64,000 nt of DNA, taken from Proales similis. Its lineage: Eukaryota > Rotifera > Eurotatoria > Ploima > Proalidae. The stretch covers positions 62,001-126,000 of the forward strand of contig JAGVRJ010000004.1 in assembly GCA_019059635.1 (NCBI GenBank). The letters are read 5' to 3'. Below are positions 33,257 through 43,833 of this stretch, piece by piece. Position 1 is the first letter of the stretch, and the number at the start of each line of letters is the position of its first letter. Made by a program: the position numbers and the translations under genes. The notes below the pieces were generated by a model. That model was not told the origin of the DNA. It ran no database searches and saw only the letters and a list, made by a program, of their open reading frames with translations.

Positions 33257-33901
33257 TTAGGATTCAATCACATGGGGAGCTTTTATTAATTTAAGTAGCT
33301 CATCGAATATTTCTGGCGCATCACCTGCTCTCTGATAAGGCCTCTCTTCGTTTGATTCGTAATTTGAAATGAACGAATTGGGCGAACCAAGAAGCGAGCG
33401 GTTAAATTGAGGTAGCACATATGTCCATACTGAAACCGGGGCACCAGAAGCAAGGTCTTCTACTTCAATCAATACTCTTTTATATAAATTTCTGTGCACT
33501 CGTTCGAAGTGGTCAAAAAACTCTAAGGCCTCAAGCGACACTGAATATACTTCTCCTTCTATTCTCTAAAGGCATAAAGTTAGTCGAGCTCGGGCAGGGT
33601 AAAAGTCGAAAAGTCTAACATGACCAACGCCGGCCTCGTCTAGCAAATAGGGTGTGTTGAATCTTGTTGCAATAACCAGCGGCCAATTTTGAAGTGTTTT
33701 AGCGTCAAATTTCAGCACAGCACCCTGAGCTTGCATGTGCCTGTGGTTTGGTTGTCCTCGTTTAAGAGTGCCATAAACAAACAGCAAATTTGTTCCGTTA
33801 TCAGGCGCCATAAAACCCAGCCGAGAAATTATATTTTCGTCTCTAAACTTGATAGTTTGATTGCTCGAACATGTAAAAGAAAGGATTTTATTAAAATTCA
33901 T
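33257..33901 (-). CDS. Gamma-glutamylamine cyclotransferase-like protein, copy 2
   Basis: Two exons, about 33620-33901 and 33257 to about 33568, joined by a 50-odd-nt intron ending in TTTAG. LLFVYGTLKRGQPNH is nearly identical to the GGACT N-terminus, followed by WPLVIATRFNTPYLLDEAGVG and, in exon 2, EGEVYSVSLEALEFFDHFE with the catalytic Glu position. The first 30 residues before MAPDNG lack an obvious role; translation could start at that Met (about 33811). It is convergent with the arylsulfatase, their ends 73 bp apart, and paralogous to the gene at 30238-30803. Confidence 0.88.
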
Positions 33902-34025
33902 TTATTATTCGTACTCATTATAAATTCTAGATCGCATTAACTTGACGCGAAAAGCTTGAAAATATCTTGAATTTAAATATTGTGGCGATCAAATTGTTTA
34001 TCTACTAGCAGATCTCGATCCGATT

Positions 34026-35552
34026 TTAGGAAGAAGCCGATGAGTTTATTTTACCCGATGGTCTCGTGGCTATCAGGGCTATAATTCGCAAGAGAAGTGT
34101 GATAATTTCGAAATAGCTCAATATGCTCATGCCCATAAACAGGCCCATTGTTCCGCCAATCGCTGAGGCCAGTTCGGAGAGAGTTTGTTTAGGTGACTCT
34201 TCAATACGGGTATAGGAGAACGTTTCTAAATAAATGTTCACAGCCACCATTTTTTGACTAAATTCGTCCGCTGCTAGAGTTTGGTTGATCTTGGCCTGTA
34301 ATCCCGAATTGCTTTCCATTAGTTTGGCATATGCTTCGCTTGGAAACTTGGACGATGCAATCGATAGTAAGTAATCGACGCTTTCGCATTCTAGAGGGCA
34401 AGATTCACCGCAAATTGTTCTCAATGTGTTCGGTCTGGAGTTAATCAGGAATTGTTCGTAGATACAGCGCAAGTCCCTTCCCCCAGCGCATGGCCTGGCA
34501 TCAGAAGTTGGCGGCCAAAATGTGTCATAGCATCCACAAGCCTTGATGACTATTTCCTGAATACAAAAGAACTCGCAAACACTTCTAGAATAGCTTAAAT
34601 TGAACTCGCGAATCTTTTGCAAATAGAGCGGTTTCACTTTTTCAAAGTTCGATTTACATGGCCCATAGGGATCGGGCATTCGCTTATAGAAAACACGGTC
34701 CACTACAATATTGTTACTGGTGCCCACAGCCAAACTCTTTCCGAGTGTTGAATCGGGCCATTTTGTGTGGTTATGAATGAATATTTGCGCACCAGCATCA
34801 TAGGACAACGAATTAAGGTTGGAAGGATTGTCGACAAACAGCTCGAGCTGAAGACCATTGAAGCGTCCCAGTCGGCCCACAGTTTTTAGAGGCTTACTAC
34901 TTCCGTCAGGGCCTCGACCAGAGTTGAAAACATAGCAGTTGCCGTAGCTCGTATCGTAGTAATAAACCAGATCATCCGGTAGACAGTCAGCCGAGTTGTA
35001 CACACAGCTGACAATTAGCTTCTCCTTAGGAAATCCAAGAGTCCGTCTCAGCTTATCATCGACATCGGGCAATTTTGTCGAGACAGAAACCAAATATTTG
35101 ACAAGATTCAAGTCGAAAAAGAGCTGATATTGGCTGGGGATCACAGAGAGATTGGAAATATCGGTTATATTGTTCCTGGCCAGAACTTCCTGGACATATT
35201 CAAAGCCCTCGGGAGTGACGAATTGATTGCGATTGCAAATGGTCACAGTCGGAAATGGAGCTGGATGTTCGTTGACGAGAAAAACCTTGGAGACGACTTC
35301 ATACTCGAAATATTTCAGAATGTGCAAAATGATCACATAAACGCTTGCTGCCTCGCAAATGACAATCGCAATCAGCCAAGCAGCGCGCACATAAATCGGC
35401 AGTTTTCTGGTTAAATTCGGAACGCCATGAGTGGTGGCTGCTTCCAGGCTCTCCTTGAATACTTTCTTTACTTCTTTTAAACAGTTGGATTCAGATTTAT
35501 TGTTGTCTGACTCAATCTCTTGAGTGAGCTCTACTTTTTCATCGGGCAACAT
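34026..35552 (-). CDS. DEG/ENaC (FaNaC-like) sodium channel, paralog 2
   Basis: Intronless 508-residue channel subunit. N-terminal HG motif in TTHGVPNLTR; TM1 around AAWLIAIVICEAASVYVIIL; post-TM1 motif HPAPFPTVTICNRNQF; ectodomain cysteines in VCEFFCIQE, CGCYD and CGESCPLEC; pre-TM2/TM2 region ELASAIGGTMGLFMGMSIL with G-M-S at the selectivity filter. It is clearly diverged from paralogs 1 and 3 along its whole length, so it was not part of their recent sequence exchange. The frame ends near the next paralog, with 462 bp to 36015. Confidence 0.92.
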   Translation of the reverse strand: MLPDEKVELTQEIESDNNKSESNCLKEVKKVFKESLEAATTHGVPNLTRKLPIYVRAAWLIAIVICEAASVYVIILHILKYFEYEVVSKVFLVNEHPAPFPTVTICNRNQFVTPEGFEYVQEVLARNNITDISNLSVIPSQYQLFFDLNLVKYLVSVSTKLPDVDDKLRRTLGFPKEKLIVSCVYNSADCLPDDLVYYYDTSYGNCYVFNSGRGPDGSSKPLKTVGRLGRFNGLQLELFVDNPSNLNSLSYDAGAQIFIHNHTKWPDSTLGKSLAVGTSNNIVVDRVFYKRMPDPYGPCKSNFEKVKPLYLQKIREFNLSYSRSVCEFFCIQEIVIKACGCYDTFWPPTSDARPCAGGRDLRCIYEQFLINSRPNTLRTICGESCPLECESVDYLLSIASSKFPSEAYAKLMESNSGLQAKINQTLAADEFSQKMVAVNIYLETFSYTRIEESPKQTLSELASAIGGTMGLFMGMSILSYFEIITLLLRIIALIATRPSGKINSSASS

Positions 35553-36014
35553 CCTTGTATGTGGGAGTTTTTCTCAGAGTTGACTACTCGATTAAAGCAG
35601 ACTTAGGCGAGTAGATTTAGAAAAATACCAAACTTGATCACGTTTCTCGGCGTTATTCGATCTGTGATAAGTTCTGACGCACTTTATAGCTCCTACTCGA
35701 TGCTGATAGTTTTTCATTTGCCTAATCGATGCAGAGTTAGACTATTTGCGTAATCAATTCGCATCACGATTTATTGACGCAGCAGCAGCTGGCCAAAATT
35801 CTGCACATGCTCGACATCAGACAGAGTGCTTCTGATTTAAATTTGATAGCTTGACGGTTGCAAGCGGCAATCACGCTAAAATTGAAAAACGGAAAAATGA
35901 AGCATTAAGTAATGAGCCCAATTTATTCGTTTCACTTGTTCCATGATACACTAAGCATTTAAATTATTCAGAAAAATGAAGCTTTTGTGATAAACTTCTG
36001 GAGGGTCAAAATGG
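35553..36014. other. Intergenic between channel paralogs 2 and 3
   Basis: Spacer with no gene seen; presumed promoter of paralog 2 next to 35552 and 3' region of paralog 3. Confidence 0.5.
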
Positions 36015-37568
36015 CTAGCGAGTAGCCGAGACTCGGCTCTTGGAGGGCGAAAGAACTATAACGCACGCTCGCGCAATAAGAACGAAAAACTCAAAATAGG
36101 TGAGGACGCTCATTCCCAAAAAGAGCCCCATGGTGCCACCGATTGCCGAGCCAAGGTCAGAGATCGACTGTTTGGGCAGTTCCTCTACTAACGTGTAGTC
36201 GTATCCTTCGGGGAAAATTGATACTGAAAGTGTTCGTTTGGCGATCTGTTCGGCCGTGATGGTTTCATTTATTTTGGAGAGTATGTTTGGATTGGCGGCC
36301 ATAAGCTCGGAGTAGGATGGAGTTGGAAATCGGGCCGAAGAAATGGTCAGTTTGTATTTAGCACTCTTGCATTCAAGAGGACAAGATGTGCCGCAAAGTT
36401 CACTAATGCTCATTGTTGAAGATTTGATAAACTCTCCATAGCTGCAAAGCAGGTCTGACAGATTCGCACAGGTGCGAACATTCAAGAACAGCGGTGGCAT
36501 CAGGGGATCATAACAATCGCAGTTCTTTATGATTTTCTCTTGTAAACAAAAGAAGCTACAGAAACTCTGGCTATAAGAGATGTTGTATTGATTGAATTTG
36601 TTCAAATATATCTCTTTTACTTCATCCAGGTCTTGTTTACAGGGGCTGTAAGGACTGGGAAAGCGTTCGTAAAATGTGCGGTCGACCACAATAGTGTGAC
36701 TAGCTCCAGTAGCAAGAGGATAGCCCAGAGCTGTCTGAGGAGGAGCGCTATGGTTATGAATGAAAACATGAGCTCCAGATTCGGATGAAAGAGAAAAAGA
36801 ATCGTTCTGCTCGCCGACGTATAGTTCAAGAGTTAGGCCATTGTATTTGCCAGGTCGTCCGATTCGTTTAAGTGGTGCAGCCGAACCATCTGGTCGTTTG
36901 GCTGAATTGAATTGAAAACAATTGCCATAGCTCATATCATAGTAGTAGACCAAGTCATCTGATGAGCATGACAGTGAATTAAACAGACAGCCAATTATAA
37001 ACTTTTCTTTTGAGAAGCCGAGTGCTTTTCTTTCTTCATCTGGAATTTTGTCCGACCTGGCTTTGACAGCCACCAAATAATTCAAGATTGTTTTATCAAT
37101 CAGAAGCTGGTTGTCTCCGCTTCCCAAAATTCTGGCATTTTGAAACGAGGATATATTGTTTTCTGCTAAAGTCTTCCGAACCAGCTCGTAGGCGGCTGGA
37201 GTGGCAAACGGATTGCGATTGCATACTGTCACGGTCGGGAAAGTGATTGGGTACTCATTGACCACTTGAACTTTGGATACGGTCTCATAGTCCAAATATT
37301 TGAGCACCAAATTGACAATCACAAGTATGCAGCAGGCTTTGCACGCAAACACTGCTACAAACCAACTGCAACGAACCAGAAAGGGTAGGTCTCGAAGGAC
37401 ATTGGCCAAGCCGTGAGCAGTGGTCACATCAATAGTTTGTTTAAAAAGGCTTTTCAGTTGGGTCGACTTGGTCAGCGGCTTGGATTCGACATCGGAGAGT
37501 TCATGTTCTTTTTCATTTTTTGAGTCGATTTTCATTATCCGAATACGATCTAATAAGTGATTTGTCAT
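36015..37568 (-). CDS. DEG/ENaC (FaNaC-like) sodium channel, paralog 3
   Basis: Intronless, 517 residues. HG motif in TAHGLANVLR; TM1 around SWFVAVFACKACCILVIVNL; post-TM1 motif YPITFPTVTVCNRNPF; SFCSFFCLQE, CDCYDP and CGTSCPLEC in the ectodomain; SDLGSAIGGTMGLFLGMSVL at TM2, filter G-M-S. The first about 125 and last about 110 residues are almost identical to paralog 1, whereas the ectodomain between them differs at many positions. The first Met may be internal: a second Met lies 10 residues later. Confidence 0.93.
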   Translation of the reverse strand: MTNHLLDRIRIMKIDSKNEKEHELSDVESKPLTKSTQLKSLFKQTIDVTTAHGLANVLRDLPFLVRCSWFVAVFACKACCILVIVNLVLKYLDYETVSKVQVVNEYPITFPTVTVCNRNPFATPAAYELVRKTLAENNISSFQNARILGSGDNQLLIDKTILNYLVAVKARSDKIPDEERKALGFSKEKFIIGCLFNSLSCSSDDLVYYYDMSYGNCFQFNSAKRPDGSAAPLKRIGRPGKYNGLTLELYVGEQNDSFSLSSESGAHVFIHNHSAPPQTALGYPLATGASHTIVVDRTFYERFPSPYSPCKQDLDEVKEIYLNKFNQYNISYSQSFCSFFCLQEKIIKNCDCYDPLMPPLFLNVRTCANLSDLLCSYGEFIKSSTMSISELCGTSCPLECKSAKYKLTISSARFPTPSYSELMAANPNILSKINETITAEQIAKRTLSVSIFPEGYDYTLVEELPKQSISDLGSAIGGTMGLFLGMSVLTYFEFFVLIARACVIVLSPSKSRVSATR

Positions 37569-37941
37569 GTAGTTTTTTCAGCGTCTGTCTGAAGTTAATA
37601 TGAAACTTATTTAAGTCATATCGAAAAGCGTCTTGACAAGGAGCTCTTACTTGACGGCTAGTTCGGTAGATGCGTCATTTTCAATAAGTTCATTACTTAG
37701 CTCAGCCGAAAAAATTCCAAAGAAATACTCGATGATTATTTTTGAGAATTGCTTACGCATTTTATGATTCAAACTTAGTATAGACGGATGCTTATTTGAT
37801 TGCAGAGAGAATCAATCATGAATGTTTTTAGTTTTATTTAACTACAAAATACATTGAACTATTATTTAAGCAAAGAGACCAAGAGCAATTGCTAAATGTA
37901 GACCGGCAACACGCTCAACAATCATTTCTTAATTTCAACAT
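37569..37941. other. Intergenic between channel paralogs 3 and 4
   Basis: About 370 bp, AT-rich, no gene or repeat recognised. Confidence 0.5.
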
Positions 37942-39489
37942 TCAATTCCATAACTGTTTGCCTGGCTCCTCCAGTTTCTTTTCCGCATCTACTTGAGTAA
38001 TGCGGGAGCTGATCAGAATGATTAAAGCTTTAATGCAAATTGAAATAATGTCAAAAAAACTAAGTAGACTGATTCCCATGAAAAGGCCGAGAGTTCCTCC
38101 GATTGTCGACGCCAAGTCAGCAAAAGTCTGCAGCTCGACTTCGGTTATCAATGTATAGTCGTTTGTTTCCGGGTAAATACTGATCATTAGCATGCGCCGG
38201 GACAAGTCTTCTTTAGTCAAGGTCTGGTTCACTTTGGCCAAAAACTGGTCACTTTTCAGCAGCAACTCGGCATACGAGTCACTAGGGTATTGAGAGGTCG
38301 AAGATGAGATTTGATAATCAATGTTCTTGCATTCAAGTGGACAACTGTCACCGCAGAGTTCATCCATGCTGAAAGCGGAAAATTTCAAAAATTCCGCGTA
38401 AATGCAAAATAAATCTCTTAAGCTGGTGCAAGGTCGAACATCGAACAGAGGAGGTCTCATAGAATCAAAGCATTCACAAACTTGAGTAATCTTCTCTTGG
38501 GAGCAAAAATTGGAGCAATATTGCTGCGAATAGGTGATGTTCAGCTGCTTTATTTTTTCCATATATAGCGGCTTCACTTTGCTTTCGTCTTCTTGGCACG
38601 GACTGTAAGGATTCGGAAGCCGATTACGAAATAATCTATTGTAAATTACATTGTTGCTGGTGCCTACTGAGAAGCTTTGGCCGATTGTTGTTTCTGGCTT
38701 AACAGTATGATTGTGAATGAAAATGTGGGCTCCAGAATCGAATGATAGTGACTCACTGCTTGTGGGATTATCCACAAATAGTTCAAGCCGGAGCCCATTA
38801 TATCGGCCAGGGCGTCCGATAATTTTCAACGGCACTTCTGTGCCGTCTGGTTTCTTTCCAGAGTTGAACTGGTAACAATTTCCATAACTGATATCGTAGT
38901 AATATACCAAATCATCTGGCCGGCAATCGGCCGAATTGTAGAGGCAGGTGACGATGAACTTTTCCTTGGGAAAGCCAAAACTCAGTCGCATCTCGTCAGT
39001 AACGTTCGGGTGTTTGGCTGAAACCATTGCCAAGTAGTTCAGCATGAAATTGTTCATAAAGAGCTGGCTTGAACTAGGAACAACTGTCGTATTGAGGAGA
39101 CTTTGAATGCCGTTGCTGAGAAGAAGCTGGCGAACAAAGTCTTGGCCTTGCTGTGTAATGAACGGATTGCGGTTGCAGATTGTCACTGTGGGAAAGGTCA
39201 CTGGGTACTCACTAAAGACGTTCGTTTGGGTCATCACTCCGAACTCGAGATAAGAGAGCAGATTGGTAATGCAGATGAAGCAGCACAAGACCGTTGACGA
39301 GACAAATGCTATCAGCCAGGCTATTCTTACTACCATCGGATTATTGCGAAATATGTTGGCGAAGCCGTGAACGGTGAAAACTTCGACACTTTCGCGCAGC
39401 ATGGTCTTGAGCTTTCTGCTGTTGGTTTCTGGTTGAGGTTTACCAGCTTCAACTTGAGAGTACAGCTCCTCATGCTTACTTGTGTTCAT
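37942..39489 (-). CDS. DEG/ENaC (FaNaC-like) sodium channel, paralog 4
   Basis: Intronless, 515 residues. HG motif in TVHGFANIFR; TM1 around IAWLIAFVSSTVLCCFICIT; post-TM1 motif YPVTFPTVTICNRNPF; ectodomain YCSNFCSQE, CECFD and CGDSCPLEC; DLASTIGGTLGLFMGISLL at TM2 with filter G-I-S. The C-terminal tail is longer than in the paralogs (ends EEPGKQLWN). It is the most divergent member together with paralog 2. Confidence 0.92.
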   Translation of the reverse strand: MNTSKHEELYSQVEAGKPQPETNSRKLKTMLRESVEVFTVHGFANIFRNNPMVVRIAWLIAFVSSTVLCCFICITNLLSYLEFGVMTQTNVFSEYPVTFPTVTICNRNPFITQQGQDFVRQLLLSNGIQSLLNTTVVPSSSQLFMNNFMLNYLAMVSAKHPNVTDEMRLSFGFPKEKFIVTCLYNSADCRPDDLVYYYDISYGNCYQFNSGKKPDGTEVPLKIIGRPGRYNGLRLELFVDNPTSSESLSFDSGAHIFIHNHTVKPETTIGQSFSVGTSNNVIYNRLFRNRLPNPYSPCQEDESKVKPLYMEKIKQLNITYSQQYCSNFCSQEKITQVCECFDSMRPPLFDVRPCTSLRDLFCIYAEFLKFSAFSMDELCGDSCPLECKNIDYQISSSTSQYPSDSYAELLLKSDQFLAKVNQTLTKEDLSRRMLMISIYPETNDYTLITEVELQTFADLASTIGGTLGLFMGISLLSFFDIISICIKALIILISSRITQVDAEKKLEEPGKQLWN

Positions 39490-39817
39490 TTTGCTTTTGG
39501 TTCGATTCTATTTAGACTTCAGTCGTACGCTTTTCTATTAAAAAGTTTCGTCACTGTTCAGTAGCATTTATACACTGCTCAAATATTACATTCGGGAGTA
39601 ATTAAACCTCAAAGGCAATATCAAGCCTCTAGTTGACTAAGCATTTTTTTTCCCATTAGATTGATTTTTCTTAATTCAAATTGTAAAATGGCTGTGATTT
39701 GGCAAAATTAAAACAAAAGCCTTTTGTCTCCTTTGTTCTGTAATAAAGATTACATCAGAGAAGAGGAAGTGAGAGTGGCAAAATGAATTCAAAAATCCGC
39801 GTACATTTTAAGTTTGA
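39490..39817. other. Intergenic
   Basis: Spacer between the channel array and the UTP13 gene; no gene seen. Confidence 0.5.
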
Positions 39818-42507
39818 TTAATTGGCTTTATTTTCATCGATATTATCGAGTTTCATAGTTTGCCAAGCAAAATCGATAAACATGACCTGTTGTGCCAGCT
39901 TGTTTATTCTTGCTGCATGTCGCTCGGTGTATGGCGTAAACTGTTCGATAAGCTGCGTAGCAAACTCTTTTGTTTCTGTCGCCTCCTCGTCGCCGGTAAA
40001 CAGCTCAGGCGGGAAATTGCGCATGATAACTTCCACCAAGCTCTGGGCAATATGACAGAATTTGGTGTTTGTGTTCCACTCAATAGCATATCGAGCCAGA
40101 GAGACTTGGCGACGTTAGCGATTTGAGAATTCAGTAAATTACAAAAAAATAAAAGAAAAATATCTACTCACTTATTTGATCGTCTCTTAGTTTGAGTAGA
40201 GTTTGCTCGAGGTCTTTTTGTCCCGCCCCTTCGCTGGTGTTTGTTTGCTGAAGAATTTCTCTGATTATTTCAAAGCATTTAAAGGGTCTGTCGAGTTGAA
40301 TGGCGAGGCCGAGCGCCTTTCTCCATTTTTTGCTTTTTAGCAAATTGCTCAGCTCTTGCTCTTTGAGTAAAATCTCTTCGCGCTTTTCGAGCTCTTGCTC
40401 TTTCAGTTCATAAGAAACATCTTTCCAAATGATGAGGCGTCCATCAGCTCCTCCGCTAACGATTCGATTTTCGCCCTTCGAAACAGCCAGGGCCCAGGCC
40501 TTGTCATCGTGCTCATCAAAAGTGCCCACACATTCGTTGGTCTTTAAATTCCATAATTTGATCAAACCATCTGAGCCAGCAGAGACCAACTGTGTTCCGT
40601 TGTTAATAAAGAAAACTTTGAGAACCGAAGCGTCATGTCCTTCGAGGGTTTGAATGCAGTTAAAGTCGGCCAGAGACCAGATTCTGATTGTTCCATCAGC
40701 GCTGCTGCTGGCCAGGGTTTGATCAACGGGCGAGAATTGAACGGCCCATACGCCTCTTTTGTGTCCGCGCAATACGGCCAGACAAGCTCCGTCGGCTGAA
40801 TTCCACAGTTTGAGAGTCTTGTCTGTTGAGGCGCTTGCAAACAGTTTGTCGTTGGGAGACACGCACAAGCTGTTTATGTCCTTTTCGTGCGCTTTGACTG
40901 TGAACGTGACCGCGAAATTCTGCGTCTTGCTGTTGATTTTCCATTGCTTTATGGTTGTGTCCATACTGCCGGACACCAGATATTCAAGCGACAGATTTGA
41001 GAACGAGAGGGCGCCCACGTCCTGAGTGTGTCCACTCAAAACAGCCACGCACTCGTATGCGCCGTTTGCTTCAATTTTCCAGACTCGTATCGTTCCGTCT
41101 TTAGAACTCGATGCTAGATAAGTGCCTTTAGGGCTTGAGTAAACACTGAGGCAAATGATTATGTCCCTGTGACCTTTGAGCAGCTGGCAACTCCACGTCT
41201 GTGTGTTGTAAATCTTGAGCAGTGGACTGTTTGTGGCCATGGCGATCGTATCTTCATTGCACCACTGTAGATCGAGAATTTCACCGTGATCACCGATGAA
41301 CTGCTTAAACGGTTTGAAAACATCGGCGGGAAAAGCTCGGCCTGATTGATCGGCCAAGAATTCGTCCAGCAATTGAGTGCTGACTTGGTTAAACACAATC
41401 AGCTGGTCACTTGTTACTTGCACCAAAGAATTAAGCTGCTTATTATAAAGGCCTTGAATAAGAACCAAATCGTCCGATTGCTCTTCAGCTTTTTTTTCCA
41501 GCTTGAGAGAAAAGCTCTCAGGCTGTTTGAACACTTGCTGTCCGGTCTTGGTGTCCCAAATTTTTATGAGACCTTCATTGCCCAGTGTGAGCACGTAGCG
41601 ATCTCCGGCCAATTTGCCACTCAGTTCAGAAAGCAAAAGCAGAGATTCAATCGATTCGTATATGGCAATAGTGCGCAATTTCTCATAATTAGCCAGATCC
41701 CAGACCATGACCACTTTATCACGGGAGCCACTGATAAGGCGATCAAACTTTTCCGACGATTCACTCCGAGCGTATTCAATACACGTCACTGAACTGTAGT
41801 GCCCGCTAAGCAATCCGTCAATGCTGCTAGTGTTCAAGTTGTAGACTCTTATCTGACCGTCGTCCGAGCCGCTGACGCACTGCTGCACTTGTTCGATGTC
41901 AGGATAGAACTTTACGCAGCGAACTATGCCGGTGGCACCCTTTAAATTGTGAGTTATGTATTGGGCTCGTAGATCCCATATTTTAATGGTAAAGTCACTG
42001 CTGGCCGTGGCCAGAAGACTTGAGCTCCTGTCAAAGCACATGAGCAATACAGGCGCTGAATGGGCGGCACGCCACGTGCGAGTACATTTGGTCAGTTTGA
42101 GCTCAGTTGAAGCTTCAAACGAAGACCAATTGTCCCACTGCTTTATCAAAAGACTTCGATGAGCAGTTACAAGGTGCTTGTCGTCCGGTGAAATAGCCAC
42201 GCTGGTCACTTCTTCCTCTTCCTGAAAATAAAAACGCGTTAGTCCAAGTCAGCACAATTCGTCTGTTGGTTTTGGAGGTACACTCTCTAGAACTCGCTTT
42301 GTTTCGCCACTTTCCAAATCGACTATGTTCACCGCAGTTCCGTAAATGCAGAACAAATACTTCCCGCTGCTGCTCAGGCAAATATGTCCACTGGTGTACT
42401 GGGTCTCTTTGCGTTTCTCTACGCTCAAGCTAGAGGGAAATAGTCAGTTCTCGCAAGGAAAGCACCTTGAGGCAACTGTGGCATTACCTAAACTTCAATT
42501 GCTTCAT
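39818..42507 (-). CDS. TBL3: UTP13/TBL3, WD40 subunit of the small-subunit processome
   Basis: Nucleolar component of the UTP-B complex for 18S rRNA maturation. Four exons: a short first one from ATG 42507 (MKQLKF), a second covering about 42286-42431 (GHICLSSSGKYLFCIYGT), a very long third from about 42220 to 40170, and the last to the stop at 39818-39820. Twelve or more WD40 repeats form two propellers (for example FTIKIWDLRAQYI, DKTLKLWNSADG, DGTIRIWSLADF, EGHDASVLKVFF). The UTP13 C-terminal domain follows: LSNLLKSKKWRKALGLAI, LDRPFKCFEII, then in the last exon EWNTNTKFCHIAQSL and YTERHAARINKLAQQ. Order and motifs match human TBL3. Confidence 0.93.
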
Positions 42508-42755
42508 TTTCGCCAAGCGCCTCTTTTTCAAAAACCATGTGCTCTATCTCAACGCGCATAATTCAAACTCGCTCTCGATGCTCAATTGATAGATGCAGAG
42601 AGCAAATCTAACTCCTTCCAAAGCATCATTAACGCCGCCAAATCGAAGCATCCCGTCGTAAATAAAAAAAAACAAATAAAAAGATGAAAAAAAGCTTTAT
42701 CGCTAAACAGCCGGAAAAGAAGCAGCAAATAAAGACACAATTTCTATGCTGAGTT

Positions 42756-43544
42756 TCAGACCCATCGTTTAAGCTTGACGCCTTGTCTAAAAAGTAAAAA
42801 GTCGAATGCATCCTCGGCAGTGCGCAGGCCTGACAAATACTTGTGATATTCAATAAGCATCAAGTCTACAAGACTGGCTGTGCCTGTTTCAAATAGATGT
42901 GCCAACAGCTCGTACTCTGCTCCTTCAATGTCCATTTTGACCAGAACGAAATCGTCTTGTTTGAATTTTTTTAAAACAGAGGCAAAGTCAACTGACTTGA
43001 CGGTGACTTTTTTCTGTCCACTGCTCAGCACGTCAGGGTGAGATTTTAAAAGACTTGAGCCAAAGTAGCTATTTCGCTTGTTTACAGTATCCAGATAGAA
43101 GTCAATTGAGCCGTTATAAGTCCAAGCAGCAGTGCTGTTGTAAATAGTGACTTGATGTTTGGACGGAATTGTGCTCTTTACACTCAGAAGAGATTTGTCG
43201 AAGCGGGGATTAGCCTCGAACGCAAACACCTTCCAACTGACCATATTTACTAAATCTTGATCTAGAATGGTGGGCAAATCATTCGAAAGGCCAAAGAAAT
43301 TCAATAAAGAATCGCCGTTGTTTGCACCCAAGTCGATAAATACAAAACTCCTCTCTTTATTATTCTGAAACTCTTTGCGCAGTTGATTGAGGTCCAAATT
43401 TGCGTAAAATTCGAGGTTGGAATGTGGCTGAAAATAAGAGATGAAAACATAGATGCCCATAAGAAAGAGAGAACATGTAGTGATTGCTCTCTTGAAACTT
43501 CGAATTTTAACTTCCATTATTATTATTTGGCATGAAGCGCACAC
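42756..43544 (-). CDS. FkbM-family methyltransferase, membrane-anchored
   Basis: Intronless, up to 262 residues. An N-terminal hydrophobic segment (ITTCSLFLMGIYVFISYF) suggests a type II Golgi/ER anchor. The SAM-binding motif is SFVFIDLGANNGDSL, and the family's late motif is VLVKMDIEGAEYELLAHL, followed by LIEYHKY. FkbM-type enzymes methylate hydroxyl groups of small molecules or glycans; the substrate here is unknown. The first in-frame Met is at 43544, but the one at 43517 (MEVKIRSF), just before a basic stretch and the anchor, is an equally good start. Confidence 0.88.
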   Translation of the reverse strand: MCASCQIIIMEVKIRSFKRAITTCSLFLMGIYVFISYFQPHSNLEFYANLDLNQLRKEFQNNKERSFVFIDLGANNGDSLLNFFGLSNDLPTILDQDLVNMVSWKVFAFEANPRFDKSLLSVKSTIPSKHQVTIYNSTAAWTYNGSIDFYLDTVNKRNSYFGSSLLKSHPDVLSSGQKKVTVKSVDFASVLKKFKQDDFVLVKMDIEGAEYELLAHLFETGTASLVDLMLIEYHKYLSGLRTAEDAFDFLLFRQGVKLKRWV

Positions 43545-43833
43545 GCAGCAGAATTGGAGAACGTTTTCTCATGAAAATGTTACCGACTGCTACTGCACAC
43601 AGATGATGAAGATCGCGGTGACGATGATAATGAAGATGACTCTCTAAATAAGATGAATGCGATTCTAGTGCTACAGTATCGTTTTAAGCTCGATTATGCT
43701 CGCTCTACTCCTTCAAAATCAATAATTCTTTTTTTTCAAAATCAGATAGCCAGGTGTCATAATATTGTAATGAACAAGATGGGCTCTAAAAGCTAGATTC
43801 AATTTATTACTAATTCAAAACAGGATCAGAGAA

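Noticed and set aside
40429-42561. Several plus-strand frames opposite UTP13
   Set aside because: Shadows of the WD40 coding strand, which gives continuous homology.
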